Shown: piece after piece, positions 22,161 through 33,010 of the stretch
How the letters are laid out: each line of letters opens with the position of its first letter
Position numbering within the stretch: the first letter of the stretch is position 1
Source: Symsagittifera roscoffensis
Lineage: Eukaryota > Xenacoelomorpha > Acoela > Convolutidae
Assembly (NCBI RefSeq): GCF_963678635.1
Contig: NC_087070.1
Coordinates: forward strand, 49,457,467 to 49,521,466
DNA: 64,000 nucleotides
Reading direction: 5' to 3'
Notes under the pieces: model-generated
The model's input: the letters and a program-made list of their open reading frames with translations, nothing else
Databases searched by the model: none
Told to the model about the DNA's origin: nothing
Made by a program: the position numbers and the translations under genes

Positions 22161-24004
22161 TTGCCTCGAATAAAGTCTATGGAGTTTCATATTCATCAGG
22201 GACACGCGTCTTCTTGCCCCAATTATTCCTGCAAAATATGCGGAAATGTGTTCGCTACAACTAGGGGACTGAAACAACACATGCACGTACACAGCAGCTG
22301 TGTGGTGAAACCATTCAAATGCGAGGTATGTGGCAGGTCTTACACTCAATTCTCGAACCTATGTCGACACAAACGAATCGTGCACTTCGATTACCGAAAA
22401 GTATTTTATTGTTCCACTTGCGGCGATAGTTTCAACTCTGTCATCGCTCTAAACAAACACCGACGCAGGTTCTGCATCAACAAGATTCTGAAAAGGGTCC
22501 GTCGACCATCAACTTCGGTAGCGACCACAGCAGCACAGATTTTGAATGTTCATGCTCCAAACACCCATTTCATGACAGGGAGCTGCGCTTCGGCTTCATC
22601 TTTCCACTCGATTGACGAGAACCGAACGCGGAGTCGACATAGTTTCAGTTCCGAAGAGGAAACTTTCATGAAAAGAGAGGAGATTTTAAATGACATGAGC
22701 TGCGAGTCACCGTCAAACAAAGCACCACGACAATCCAAAGATGATGCGGACTATTCCACCGAACAAGACATGTTTGAAAGTAACTTTCAAAGTGGGCTAG
22801 CCGAGAACAAACATCGTGATTCAAATGAAGCTTTTAGAGCGGCACAAAATTTCGGATCAACCGAAAAACTTCTGCCATTTGGTCATCAGGAAGCAAACGC
22901 TCTTGACCCTGAGCTGTCTGCTTGGCTGAGCATGGAAGACGTTTGCAATCAATCAGAGTACCAAAAACTATTGCAACAATCGCAACTTGGATTCGGTTCC
23001 GATGCCGGAGGGCAAGTCCCGAAATTGAACCCTGGAATCATCGGGGGTTCTCTTGTATCTGCACCCTTTTTTAGAGGTCTACTGACAGCTTCCTACGATT
23101 TGCATGACTTTTTTTGTAATGTGGAAGATTCTTTGACGATTTGTAGCTCTGCCAAGAAAAATTACGTGTGCAAATTCTGTGCCAGAGTGTTCCCTCGGTC
23201 AGCTAACTTGACTAGACATCTCAGGACTCACACGGGGGAGAAGCCGTTCGCGTGCAAGTACTGCAACAGCGCCTTCAGTATATCGAGTAATCTGCACCGG
23301 CACGTGAGGAATACACACATCAATGAGAAACCATACCACTGCAAGGCAAGAGTTCATTAGTCATTGTTCTCCTATCATTATTCATTATTGTACAATAATT
23401 ACGACTTAAATTGACAACTTGTTTGAAAACTTTTCAATGGAATTTGAAAAAGAAAAAATGGACTACGAATTATTCACCTTTTAAAGAAATAATCTTCATA
23501 TAACGCGATAAGTATCACAGCAAGTATAAGCTTCTTAGAATCGTTTCACACCTCCTTTTTGAGAAAATGATTTTTTTTAAATAATAAATTCTTTCTGTTC
23601 AGGTGTGCGACAAAATCTTTGGACAGCAGAACAATTTGAAACGACACATGAAGAAGCACGAGCATAATCACCCTATCTCCTCCGCCTCCAACTCACAGCT
23701 GATGAATGAATCACGTGACACGACGCCCGAGCTCTCGGACTCATTGACGTCATCAATGTCACTCTCGATAGGAATTAGTCTCAGGACACCATCTTCAGTG
23801 TTACAACGTGATACTGCTACTCAAACGATGCCATCCGCAGGATCCATCGGAGCCCTTCCAGCATCATCTACTGTGCAAAGCATTAGAGGTTGTTCTTTGT
23901 CCTCTCTGCCCCAGTTAGCAAGGAAATCGGTCATTTGTCCCAACCCGGGAGTGAATCATGAGTCGTCGCCTCATTCGTATGTCCCAATGTCATTTCGCCT
24001 CTAA
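22161..24004 (+). CDS. EVI1/MECOM/hamlet-like (PRDM3/16 family) zinc-finger transcription factor, 3' exons
   Basis: Exon one (22161 or slightly later to 23345) and exon two (23603-24004, stop at the end) join in phase 0. Counting from 22161, three C2H2 fingers lie at residues about 24-44, 54-75 and 84-105. Two more lie at about 335-357 and 363-386, and a last finger starting YHCK is completed by [15 protein letters not shown] of exon two. The order and wording ([51 protein letters not shown]) match the end of the proximal and the whole distal finger array of EVI1/MECOM, fly hamlet and worm egl-43, nuclear DNA-binding regulators of cell fate. The linker of about 230 residues is shorter than in vertebrates and I see no PLDLS CtBP motif. 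Proximal fingers 1-4 and any PR domain must lie upstream and were not found. The true acceptor of the first exon is unclear. Confidence 0.85.
23346..23602 (+). other. GC-AG intron in the zinc-finger gene
   Basis: The donor is CTGCAAG|GCAAGA and the acceptor TTCTGTTCAG|GTGTGC. Splicing here reconstitutes an intact C2H2 finger (YHCK|VCDK) in phase 0. Reading through instead stops after ARVH. No GT donor nearby preserves the finger, so a GC donor is the simplest reading. The length is 257 bp. Confidence 0.85.
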
Positions 24005-24940
24005 AGGGTCGATGACCTTCAGCGAACCCGTGCAAAGCAGCTCTGCACACTTACCTCAACTCAATTCTTTACCAAAAAATAGCAGTTAAGACACACAGCC
24101 GAAATGAGCTCAGCTCTCGTAGGTTCAACGCCACGACCGATGACATGATGTCCAACTGCTGCCATGAGCCTCAAACAACTTTAATTTTGATTCGCACATA
24201 AATTAAGATTCAATTTGTACACAAGTTTTTTTTGCCATTTTGTAAATCATCACGTTTTTGAGTCAGCCTTGTGAGCGCTCAATTATGAAATATTTCTAGT
24301 TTTGCCAACTTATTGGTAAACACATAGTAAGGTAGTAATATAGGTTTTTCGCCGTACTAGTTTGAAGTTTTCGTTTTCATCCTAACAACAACTTTGAATT
24401 TAGTTTCTGATGTTGATCAAAATGTTCAGAGTAAAAATTTACATACATGGAAAAAAAAAACTCTCAGCATAAATGTTCATACAATTCTGTACGTAGAGAA
24501 AATTGAGTTAATTTTGGTGGCAAGATGATTTTCCATAATTTGAAATTGAAAAAACGATAAGAGTTAACCTTTAAATCTTCTTTTGTCGGAGAGCTCAATT
24601 TTTTTTTTCGTAAATAGCCCAGAGATTTATGTAATAGCAAGACTTCACTGGTAAACTACATTCAAAGAATTGTAATGCACGTTATTATATTGCATTTCAC
24701 TGTTTTAGAGCGAAAACATAATTATTTTGCTTGTGGCTAAAAAATTTCTACTTAGATGAAAAAAATGGATTGAAAACGGTAGACATTTTTTTGCCAGATT
24801 TGAAATTAAATTAGCTTATAAACAAAATACTGATAAACCTGGCTGCACACAAAATAACCACTGTGATAGACAAAAAAATCAATCTAACTTAACTAAAATG
24901 GACACTAAATGAAAAACATTTTTTGTTTGTGCATACAAAT
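24005..24940 (+). other. 3' flank of the zinc-finger gene
   Basis: Presumed 3' untranslated region and intergenic AT-rich sequence. No canonical AATAAA was seen close to the stop. Confidence 0.4.
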
Positions 24941-25960
24941 GATTATGCGAAAATGTTTTGGAATTTGGTCCGAGCATTGAAAATGGGGAAGAGTTTTATA
25001 TTCGGGTGTTTTTTTGTTTTCCATGCAAAATCAGGTGCCACAAATAATGATCTGACTGGGTTGAGTGATATATCATATGAAAGCCCTCTCATTCGTGATC
25101 CAAACCACCTTAAAAAGTTTTCAAAAAGATTTCCCAATGTCAAAAAAACCGGTTCGAAATTTTTATTTTTCTGTCTTAATTCGAGCGAATAAAGCAAGCG
25201 AACAGGCTCTTTTTGTTTTCCAAGCAAAATCCGGTACCAGAAGTAATTATCGGAATGGGTCGAGTGTTATATCATACTAAAGTACTTTCAATGGTGATTC
25301 GAACGACATTTAAAAAATTCAAGATTTTTTTCACAGTGTCGAGAAAAATTGGTTTTAGTGTCGAGAAATTTTTTATTTTTAGTCTAATTTCGAATTAATA
25401 TAGTGTGAGCGTGTATGCCTTAAATAGTTATGTAAGCTATTTCAAAGCCAGGAAAACTTGAATGTACTCAAATAAAAGTAGTTTTTGGAGTTTTTAGCGC
25501 CATTTTGAAAACAGAGGTTAAAAATTTCTGCGAAGTTTTAAAAAAAAATTTTTTATTTCTTTTTCGTTTTTCTTCAAAAATTGTTTTCCGAATGGCTTTT
25601 TTACTATGATTGTCAAATATGCCTAAGTTTTTTCCCCCGTCCAGATCTTTTTATCAGACCATGCAGAGAAGAAATCTACTAATTTTAAAAAAAGTATTTT
25701 TGCATTTTTCTAAGACTGTGATTAGAAAATTATGTGCTACTTGCCTAGTAACCGAATATCCTTGTTTAAATTGGAATTGGTTACTTGTAAATGTTGTAGT
25801 TTTTTGCAATCAATGCCTCAAAACAGGGATTTTTTTTTAAAAAATTTTTTAATAGACTTGTCATCGAATTTTAGATAAACTTTTTTGTTGGTATTTGTTT
25901 TTGAGACCTTCATCTTTTTATGAAATCAATTTTGAGCAAAAAAATGCTAATGGTCATAAA
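24941..25960 (+). repeat. Repeat C, further copies
   Basis: Two head-to-tail partial copies (about 24950-25200 and 25205-25400) of the module ccatgcaaaatcaggtacca..gggttgagtgatatatcat..gtgtcgaaaaa, followed by gtgctacttgcctagtaaccg near 25735. The order is as in 15880-16450. No credible coding sequence is present. 25961-26215 holds nothing recognisable. Confidence 0.55.
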
Positions 25961-26215
25961 AATATTGTCAAAAGTTGAGTATAGTGAACACAAACTCTGA
26001 CATTTCAGATTTCAGACCACTATTTTGTATGTTTCGAGCACTTCAATAAAAGCTTTGTAAACTGAAACTAGCAAAAATTTATTTAATCTCAATTGTTTTG
26101 TGCTCAATTTATTAAAAAAACATAAAAAGAATCTAAACACTGATATATTTTTTAAAAATTTATAAGCAAGGTACTTATACAATATATTTTCCCTATTTTT
26201 TCATGGGAGGAATTA

Positions 26216-26572
26216 TAATCTTCTCGAGGGGGCGGATTTTTAAAAATGTTTTGAAAATTATGACTTTTTTTAGGTCGATCACATTGACTTTCCGAGCGCT
26301 CCCAGATCACTAGCGAACAGTATTTTGAGAAGATGTTGGCAATTTTTTGAGCAATTTTTGGAAAAATTTAACTAAAAAACGCGTTTTTTGGTGCGCGCTC
26401 CCCTCAAATTTAGTATATGTTGGCGCCAAAAGCGCCTTTAGAAAAATTTTAGGGCCGGTCAGCCGAAAATGGATTTTTTAAAAAGTACTGAAGGGGGTCC
26501 TTTGGAACGGTAGGGGTCGAATACCTGAGAAAGGTCATCAAGTCCCCCCGCCTATCCTTAATTCCTCGCCTG
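26216..26572 (-). mobile_element. hAT-type MITE, degenerate
   Basis: Internal landmarks (ttaggtcgatcacattgac, gcgcgctcccc, ggcgccaaaagcgcc, a C-rich tract) match the family in minus orientation. Both termini have decayed and I see no target duplication. Confidence 0.75.
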
Positions 26573-26776
26573 AACTTATACGGATTAGTCTCTTACAGTA
26601 GGATAAAACTAATTAAATTATTACCATCATACATTAGCAGAGTACAATCTAGACCAATATAGAAAACGCTATAAAACAGTTAAGAAAATTGATAAAGTAA
26701 TGTTTTCCACAAGGGAAAACTAAATAAATAAGGACTTAAGCCAATAACTTTTATCATGCGGGATTTTAAAAGAATA

Positions 26777-27310
26777 CAAGACTGCTCGTATCAGGGCGAA
26801 GCTCTGAACGTTCCGACTGCCTATTAAGGTTTATGGAGCAGTATTATCATTAAAAAATTAAAAGAAATAAAACAAAATGAACATTTTTTTTTCAAATATT
26901 TGAATTTTTAAATAAAAATCATCCCCCCACACGCCATATAAAGTACTAAAGGATAAATTTCGCTACTTGTAACAAATCAATTATGGCAAATAAGCTTCGT
27001 TAAACCAATTTGGAACGATTTTTAAGACGGATTAACTTAACAGCGCGAAATATATCGCGCGTTAATTGTTCCAAATTGGCAAAAATGGCAATCTTTAAAC
27101 CCCCATAACTCTACCAAAAAAGATCACAGGTGAAATATCTTTTCAAAATTGAGCTCAGGATAACAATACCTTTCGAATGATATAAAAAAAATTCCGTCAA
27201 AAATTGCCAGTTAAAAAGTCGAAATTTGTCTGAAGAAAAAAAACCCACCCCGAGCACAAATATTCCGTTACTTTCGTATCAAAAGTCGGAACAAAAAAAG
27301 GCAGCAATTG
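26777..27310 (-). repeat. Repeat A, inverted partner of the Polinton target copy
   Basis: Starts aagactgctcgtatcagggcgaag and runs through atcatccccccacacgccatata, ttccaaattggcaaa, gatcacaggt and ccccgagcacaaa. The reverse complement matches 28680-29013 followed by 45327-45505, so the two form an inverted pair with a 1.4-kb spacer. This may be one larger inverted-repeat element or two head-to-head copies. Confidence 0.7.
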
Positions 27311-28330
27311 AGGAGGACAACAAATTTACTTTGGCTATATGATGTATCAGTTAATCCAAAAAATGTCGCACCCACCTCAGATTAAGGTATTTAATTATTT
27401 AGCAACGACCAAAAAGAATAATTTTAAACTTTGTGTAGACAAGCAATCACAAAATATCAACAAATAGAAGATTACTTTATAGAAATATCCTCATCTTTCA
27501 AAATTCTGCAGCTTTGACTTTTCAACGTTTTTGATATCAAAACGGGCTAACCATGTTGTTCGATTGAACCCACCAAATTTTTATGCCAACTAAAATAGGT
27601 AGATGGATGCAGATAGTACCATTAATTTTTGTACCACGAAACTAATGTAGGTGGCATTATTTGGTTTTGAAGGGTATGTTTTTGCTCTTTCACACATGTT
27701 CTGAAAAATGAAATATTAGAACGCATGAATGAAAAAAGAAATCATTTGCATTGTTTCGCGCACGTTTCCGCGCTCTGTCACAATTTTCCGGGCTCTTTCA
27801 CAATTTTCTGGCATCTTTCCCTCAGAAAGAGCAGAAACATATTCTTCAACAGTTAGAACATAGTTGATGATGGCCTCGGACAAAAGAGCAGCACTCGGGA
27901 ACTTCGTGCCCTCAGGTCGGGCTCTTTTTCCCTCGGACATTTTTCAACTATGTTCTAACTACTACAAAGAAAAGACCTCAATTACAGTGTGCATCAACAA
28001 CTTCCAGGTTTGTATTACATCAAACAAGTGAGAAAAATTATCCATGAAGCAGCTTCAGGAGCTTTTCAGACGCATCAATTTAAACGAAAAGCTGTTCTAA
28101 TTTTATTTCAGATTATTCAATGGCCTTTCTATAAAATTAAAACTGAACAATGTTCTTCTCTCATTATTAATTCTCCCATTTGAGCCCTGGGACCATGGAT
28201 TTGGACTTTATGGTGTATAAGATTTCGTTGTAGTCTCTGCTCGTGATCCCTTTTCTTTACAAAAAAAGACATTCTTTTTTTCCCCTCTTCTCAGTGTATT
28301 TGCTTCGATTGCTGTGTTCCCAGTTTGTGA
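27311..28330. other. Spacer between inverted repeat A copies
   Basis: Contains a 74-codon minus-strand frame from an ATG (27716-27940; MSEGKRARPEGTKF...). Its composition is protein-like, but part of it is a short direct repeat (gaaaattgtga(a/c)agag) and it matches no family I know. An inverted pair gaacatagttga/tcaactatgttc flanks part of it (27857 and 27944). I do not call it as a gene. Confidence 0.3.
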
Positions 28331-28633
28331 ATTGGCTCTTTTTCCTATCCCCCCACTTCACACAAGCATCAATTTATTGGTCTAAGGAGAGGTTTTACAA
28401 GGTTAATTATGCAGACCAAATATGTTTATCATGGGCTCTTTTTCCTTTTCCCTGACCTGCAAATTTTTATATTTGAAGTAACTGTTCACTTTGTCCGATT
28501 GTGATGAAAGTTCCCATGCAGACTAATTAGGCCTTGACTAACGTATTTGGTCTTCATAAGTAACTTTGTAAAACCACTCGTTAGACCATAAAATTCATGT
28601 TTGAATGAGGTGGGGGGAGGAAAAAGAGCCTTA
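28331..28633. mobile_element. MITE E (GGCTCTTTTTCC ends), full copy plus fragment
   Basis: A full copy (about 28433-28633) has ends gggctctttttcc and ggaaaaagagcc. It is preceded by a partial copy in the opposite sense (28331-28432). The same ordered modules (ggttttacaaggttaattatg.agacc, cctaattagtc.gcatg, gatcggacaa) are found at 62693-62910. Confidence 0.7.
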
Positions 28634-28679
28634 TTTTATCTTAATCTTACCACATAAAATGGAATAGATGGCCTAATTG

Positions 28680-29013
28680 TTCCATCTTTCGATACAAAAG
28701 AAGCAAAATATTTGTGCTCGGAGTGTCATTTTTTTCTTCAGACAAACTTTGCCTTTTTAACTAGCCTTTTTTGACGGATTTTTTTTATATCATTAAAAAG
28801 GTATTGTTGTCTTGAGCTTAAATTTGAAAATATATTACACCTGTGATCATTTTTTGTATAGTTATGGGGGATTAAAGATTGTCATTTTGGCCGATTTGGG
28901 ACAATTAACGCGCAATTGGAGATTTAATCCGTCTTAGAAATAGTTCCAAATTGGTTGAAGAAGCTTATGTGCCATATTTTATTTGTTACAAGGAGCGAAA
29001 ACTTTTCTTTTAT
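28680..29013 (+). repeat. Repeat A, left part, interrupted by the Polinton
   Basis: Continues at 45327-45505 beyond the Polinton. Removing the insertion and one actata duplication restores the order of modules in 26777-27310 read on the other strand. Confidence 0.75.
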
Positions 29014-29019
29014 ACTATA
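29014..29019. other. Target site duplication of the Polinton (also 45327-45332)
   Basis: actata directly abuts the AG-starting terminus at 29020 and is repeated directly after the TC-type end at 45326 (...CTACT). A 6-bp duplication is what Polinton integrases make. Confidence 0.9.
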
Positions 29020-29274
29020 AGTAGTAGAAGAGTGAGCAAGAGTGGGGGGGGGGGGGGGGGGTGCCTGGCGACCCCCATGTATTAAGATAGGCTATAGACT
29101 ATCCGGTCGCCAACCTATGTATTAAGAGATAGGGAATAGGTTTACCAATGTATTAAGATACGAGGTTTCAGATGAAAAGTTTCAGATGGTAAGTTTCAGA
29201 AAAATTTTTGGCGCCGAAATTTTTTAAGCTCGATTTTGCCGATACTTGCGTTTCTTAGCTAACTTCTACGATTT
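29020..29274 (+). repeat. Left terminal inverted repeat of the Polinton
   Basis: Contains a run of about 18 G, then tgcctggcgacccccatg and spaced copies of atgtattaagata(g), and ends near cttctacgattt. The partner is 45061-45326. Confidence 0.92.
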
Positions 29275-29526
29275 GTGATATGTAAGGACTATCATGTCTT
29301 ACAAAAATTCGGTATGGTAAGTTTCGGAAGGTAAGTTTCAGAAAATTTTTTGAAAATTTTTAAAGTTTTACTTGCAAATACATTTTTATCTTGAAAAAAC
29401 AATTTTTTATTAAAAATTGAATTTTTTTTTTTGGATGGTAAGTTTCAGATGGTAAGAGTATGGGATCATAAACTAATATATCACGGAATATTTTTTTTCT
29501 CGAAAGAATCTTAAATTCTTATTTCA

Positions 29527-30044
29527 TGTTATTTATTTTCCCTCAGGTTATCTGGGGAGAATTGTCAAGAGGGGATTATTTTTGACAGGTTAGTTATTCC
29601 GCTCCACGGGATATCAGGAGAATCTTGACAGCTCCTCGCGGTTGATTACTTTTATATCCTACTTAATCGTTTTTCCGCAGGTTATCTGGAGAACGGATGA
29701 CAGGTTCATTACACTTGTTAATTTTATGACTTATTTTATCTTTTTTCACATAATTATCTAACTTATTTTTACCTCAACTGGTTTATGTTATTTATTTTCC
29801 CTCAGGTTATCTGGGGAAAATTGTCAAGAGGGGATTATCTTTGACAGGTTAGTTATTCCGCTCCACGGGATAACAGGAGAATCTTGACAGCTCCTCGCGG
29901 TTGATTACTTTTATATCCTACTTAATTTTTTTTCCGCAGGTTATCTGGAGAACGGATGACAGGTTCATTTCACTTGTTAATTTTATGACTTATTTTATCT
30001 TTTTTCACATAATTATCTAACTTATTTTTACCTCAACTGGTTTA
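29527..30044 (+). repeat. Two-copy 259-bp tandem repeat inside the left end of the Polinton
   Basis: 29527-29785 and 29786-30044 are near identical. Each carries three spaced caggttatctgg(g/a)ga-like motifs and tgacaggtt. It is non-coding and lies between the left end and the protease gene. An inverted pair agtttacactgagaaa/tttctcagagtaaact follows at about 30216-30305. Confidence 0.85.
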
Positions 30045-30569
30045 TTTATTCTGTCATATTTCTTGCTACGATTCATTTCAGTTCTCTTTTATCACTTTGT
30101 CTTTAATCTTTAAAAAATTCTTTGAAATTTCCAAATTTTCCAAAAAAATTATTTGAAAATTCCAAATTTTCCAAAAAAATTATCATCCAAATTTATCAAT
30201 TGCTCAGCCACGGTGAAAGTTTACACTGAGAAAAACATAGCATCATTTTTTTTGGTTCTGATATTTTTGTGTAACAATTTTTCCATCTTTCTCAGAGTAA
30301 ACTTAAGAAAGTTATACAATTTACTAGAAATTGGTTACAATTTTCGTAAATATATCTACTCTATCGTTAGTTCTTTCAATTGGGGGACTACAACATCCAT
30401 ATTCCATCATCATTCTCCGTATTTCATCAAAGGGTTAGTTGCTAAGATGCTTTTCGTAAAAAAATTTAAGGAATTTAAAAAGTTAAATTACATAAATAAT
30501 CAAACAATTCACTACATCGTATAGTAAAATTACTGCAAAAATTTACACTTACGAATAAAAAATTCACTT

Positions 30570-30968
30570 TTACATAAAATTACTGATAAAATTCAAAACA
30601 TACATATCATGAACATTATTCAAGTTCTTCTGGAAGAATTTAAAAAGGAGAAATGCTGAATAAATTGCGTAAAAACCACACAAATTATCAGTTTTTTGTA
30701 GCTTTCGAGGAACCATTCGTCGAAACTTTTTTGTCAAAAAAGGGTAAGTTGATCTCTTTCTTCCCAAAGAATCAGCAAAGTAGTAGGTTTTATTCATTCG
30801 AGCAATCATAATCCAGTGTTCTCCTCTATCATTGCTTGGGGCTGAGTTAATAATTGCAAAAGAGTATTTTGTTAGTTGAGGTACTGTATCAGAAGGGTAT
30901 GATCCCATGTACTTGAACCTGAGCTCTGGAATTCTTTCAATAATTTGCAAAAGTGAAATGTTATCCAT
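30570..30968 (-). CDS. Polinton adenovirus-like cysteine protease
   Basis: 132 codons from an ATG. The protease family's His (GEHWIMIAR), acidic residue (YFADSLG) and Cys (NLCGFYAIY) are visible in order. Such proteases are thought to mature capsid proteins in Polinton-like viruses. It lies next to the capsid genes on the same strand, as is usual in Polintons. The gene looks whole. Confidence 0.85.
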   Translation of the reverse strand: MDNISLLQIIERIPELRFKYMGSYPSDTVPQLTKYSFAIINSAPSNDRGEHWIMIARMNKTYYFADSLGRKRSTYPFLTKKFRRMVPRKLQKTDNLCGFYAIYSAFLLFKFFQKNLNNVHDMYVLNFISNFM

Positions 30969-31058
30969 CTTTGCAATTGTAGGCTGATTTACAGCTAAAA
31001 ATGAAATTGATAGTTTGATAGTGTACTTTAGGTTAAAAAAAAAAGGAAGAATAATGAC

Positions 31059-31319
31059 TTACACACATTTAGGAATTGAATCAACAAAGTCCCATACACA
31101 AGCCTTATATAGTGGGCAAAGTTTATTGAATACTGTTTTACAGTCTAGGTTGAAGAAGTGTCTCGGGTTTTCAACTAAACAGCATTCCTTCTCTATTTTT
31201 TCTGGAGCTTTAGGTCTGAAGAAAAACAATATAGATAGTACAGAGATAGTAACAGGGAAAAGTCCCCAAAAAGTTACAATATTTTTATAGGAACCTGAAA
31301 ACTCAAAAAAATTAAACAT
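31059..31319 (-). CDS. Small membrane-type protein of the Polinton (hypothetical)
   Basis: About 86 codons from an ATG. A strongly hydrophobic stretch (TFWGLFPVTISVLSILFFF) near the N-terminal third predicts one membrane segment, followed by a cysteine-containing tail. It sits between the capsid-like gene and the protease, slightly overlapping the former. Short membrane proteins occur in Polintons, but I cannot tie it to a named family. Confidence 0.45.
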   Translation of the reverse strand: MFNFFEFSGSYKNIVTFWGLFPVTISVLSILFFFRPKAPEKIEKECCLVENPRHFFNLDCKTVFNKLCPLYKACVWDFVDSIPKCV

Positions 31320-32622
31320 TTTTAGCGACTGTTCCGAATTTATCAATTTGAATATTTGATAGTCTTTCTCCCAAGACTATCACTTCCGTTACTTGCTCCA
31401 AGGGAAATTGGAAAAACGTTTCTAATCTCAAGCTTTCTCCACTAAGTTCTGGATAATGCAAGTGTTCAGCGGCATCCTGTAGTGAAGTCAAGTCGAAAAC
31501 TAGAATATAGTGATTTTGAAAATCTTCCATAGGAAGAGCTGGAAAATCTTCGTTAAACTGCATTGCTTTGATTGTTGTAACATAGATAGTTGTATCTAAT
31601 GAAATAATTGCTCTTCCACCCCGAATAATTCTAAGCTCTCTCAAATGAAATTGTTGATAATTGAAAGGATTTTCATAAAAAGATCCCGCAACAGCCGAAT
31701 TTGTATTCATTGAAACAGCTATCCTTCTGGTTGGGGCATTATTGAAAACATTTTCCTGAATAAACTGGTTTTGACGAGATGGAATGATAAAGGTTCTTGC
31801 TATAGTTTCCATGTAATTGTAATGAGCAGGTTCCCTTTCCAAATTCCATTGCAAATATTGATGATTAGGTTCAGCTTCTAAAATTCTTCTTGTAAACAGT
31901 GAACAATCAACTATTTTCAGACTGACATTTGGATTATCAGATAACATGTAAAAATTAGGTCTAGCTCGAATAAGTTCAATTCGAACTTTGGTATTTGGTA
32001 GCAACAGTTTTTCGCAAGTAAACAAATCAATGGCGAGCCTCCCATAGAGTGAAAAAGTTATCCCTGTTCCCAAGGAATTTGCTCTATCAGTGAATGGATA
32101 CATATCAAATGCATCAGGATTTTCTTCAAAACTGTATCCATGACAAGCAAGAATTCCTTTATTACTCACTGCTGACGAGTTGAATTCGTTCGATATCTGT
32201 GCCTTATGAGGATACAACCCATTGGCATTGTAAACCATTGTATTGTTAAAATAAACTTCACAGTTGGAGAATAGAGAATGTAGTAGATTGTTTACATAAG
32301 TTAAGTAAGTTTGTGGTTCCTCATCTGAATCTTCCTCCGATTTTGCTTTATGTTCTGCTTTTTCTTTTTTGAAAGCATCAAACAATCTTCCTTTGAATAG
32401 TTGAAGCTTTAAGCTAAGATGGGTATCACGCATATCCAAGTAGAGATTACGATCCGTTTCAAATTCAAACTCAATACTGCTTTCATCCAGAGAAGTACTG
32501 GGGAATACTTCTTGTGTGTAAGATGACATAATTGTTTCCAAAAGTGAGACTTTATCAAAAATCTCCAAAGAAGAATTTGTAAACGCTCCGTACCGAAAAT
32601 GACTACTTTGATTTACACTCAT
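31312..32622 (-). CDS. Polinton major capsid-like protein (F54H12.2-like)
   Basis: 436 codons from an ATG. The N-terminal wording (YLDMRDTHLSLKLQL, then NNLLHSLFSNCEVYFNNTMV and YPHKAQI) matches the widespread invertebrate F54H12.2-like proteins, regarded as Polinton double jelly-roll major capsid proteins. An acidic loop (EEDSDEEPQ) lies near residue 95. The frame is open throughout. The assignment rests on recalled family likeness, not on a structure search. Confidence 0.8.
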   Translation of the reverse strand: MSVNQSSHFRYGAFTNSSLEIFDKVSLLETIMSSYTQEVFPSTSLDESSIEFEFETDRNLYLDMRDTHLSLKLQLFKGRLFDAFKKEKAEHKAKSEEDSDEEPQTYLTYVNNLLHSLFSNCEVYFNNTMVYNANGLYPHKAQISNEFNSSAVSNKGILACHGYSFEENPDAFDMYPFTDRANSLGTGITFSLYGRLAIDLFTCEKLLLPNTKVRIELIRARPNFYMLSDNPNVSLKIVDCSLFTRRILEAEPNHQYLQWNLEREPAHYNYMETIARTFIIPSRQNQFIQENVFNNAPTRRIAVSMNTNSAVAGSFYENPFNYQQFHLRELRIIRGGRAIISLDTTIYVTTIKAMQFNEDFPALPMEDFQNHYILVFDLTSLQDAAEHLHYPELSGESLRLETFFQFPLEQVTEVIVLGERLSNIQIDKFGTVAKNV

Positions 32623-32987
32623 TTCATCTTGTCAAAAATGTCTTTGCGAGAGCGACTGAATTTTGAACTATTCTTTTGGGAAATGGTTCTTCTTGTTCTA
32701 CGCTTGGATTTCTTTTTTCCACCTTCCAGCTGTTTTCGAACTGTTTTTGTTCCAACATCTTTTGCAAACGTTTTGAGTTTTTTTTGTCCACTGACAACTT
32801 CTCCAATCTCTGGAGCGGCAATTTCAAATAAATCTGCTCTGATTATTTTTGCAGCTGGGACTATATATTTTTTAATGAAGGGAATTGCAGTTCTCCCAAG
32901 AGTTTGTGCAAGAGCACCAAAACCTCTTCCACGCTGCCTTGCATGTCCACGAAAAAAAGGAAAATTAGCTGAACTTTGAGCAACCAT
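32619..32987 (-). CDS. Small basic virion-type protein of the Polinton
   Basis: About 122 codons from an ATG, ending where the capsid-like gene begins. It has an RGRGFGAL-like glycine/arginine start, an amphipathic middle (IPFIKKYIVPAAKII) and a very basic tail (KKKSKRRTRR). Proteins of this design commonly sit directly upstream of F54H12.2-like genes. A DNA-condensing or membrane-active internal virion role is inference. Confidence 0.55.
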   Translation of the reverse strand: MVAQSSANFPFFRGHARQRGRGFGALAQTLGRTAIPFIKKYIVPAAKIIRADLFEIAAPEIGEVVSGQKKLKTFAKDVGTKTVRKQLEGGKKKSKRRTRRTISQKNSSKFSRSRKDIFDKMK

Positions 32988-33010
32988 TTCGTATGAAGTA
33001 TAAATCAAAA

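Noticed and set aside
27716-27940. Small protein gene on the minus strand (74 codons)
   Set aside because: Partly built from a short direct repeat and bordered by inverted repeats in a MITE-rich spacer; no family match.
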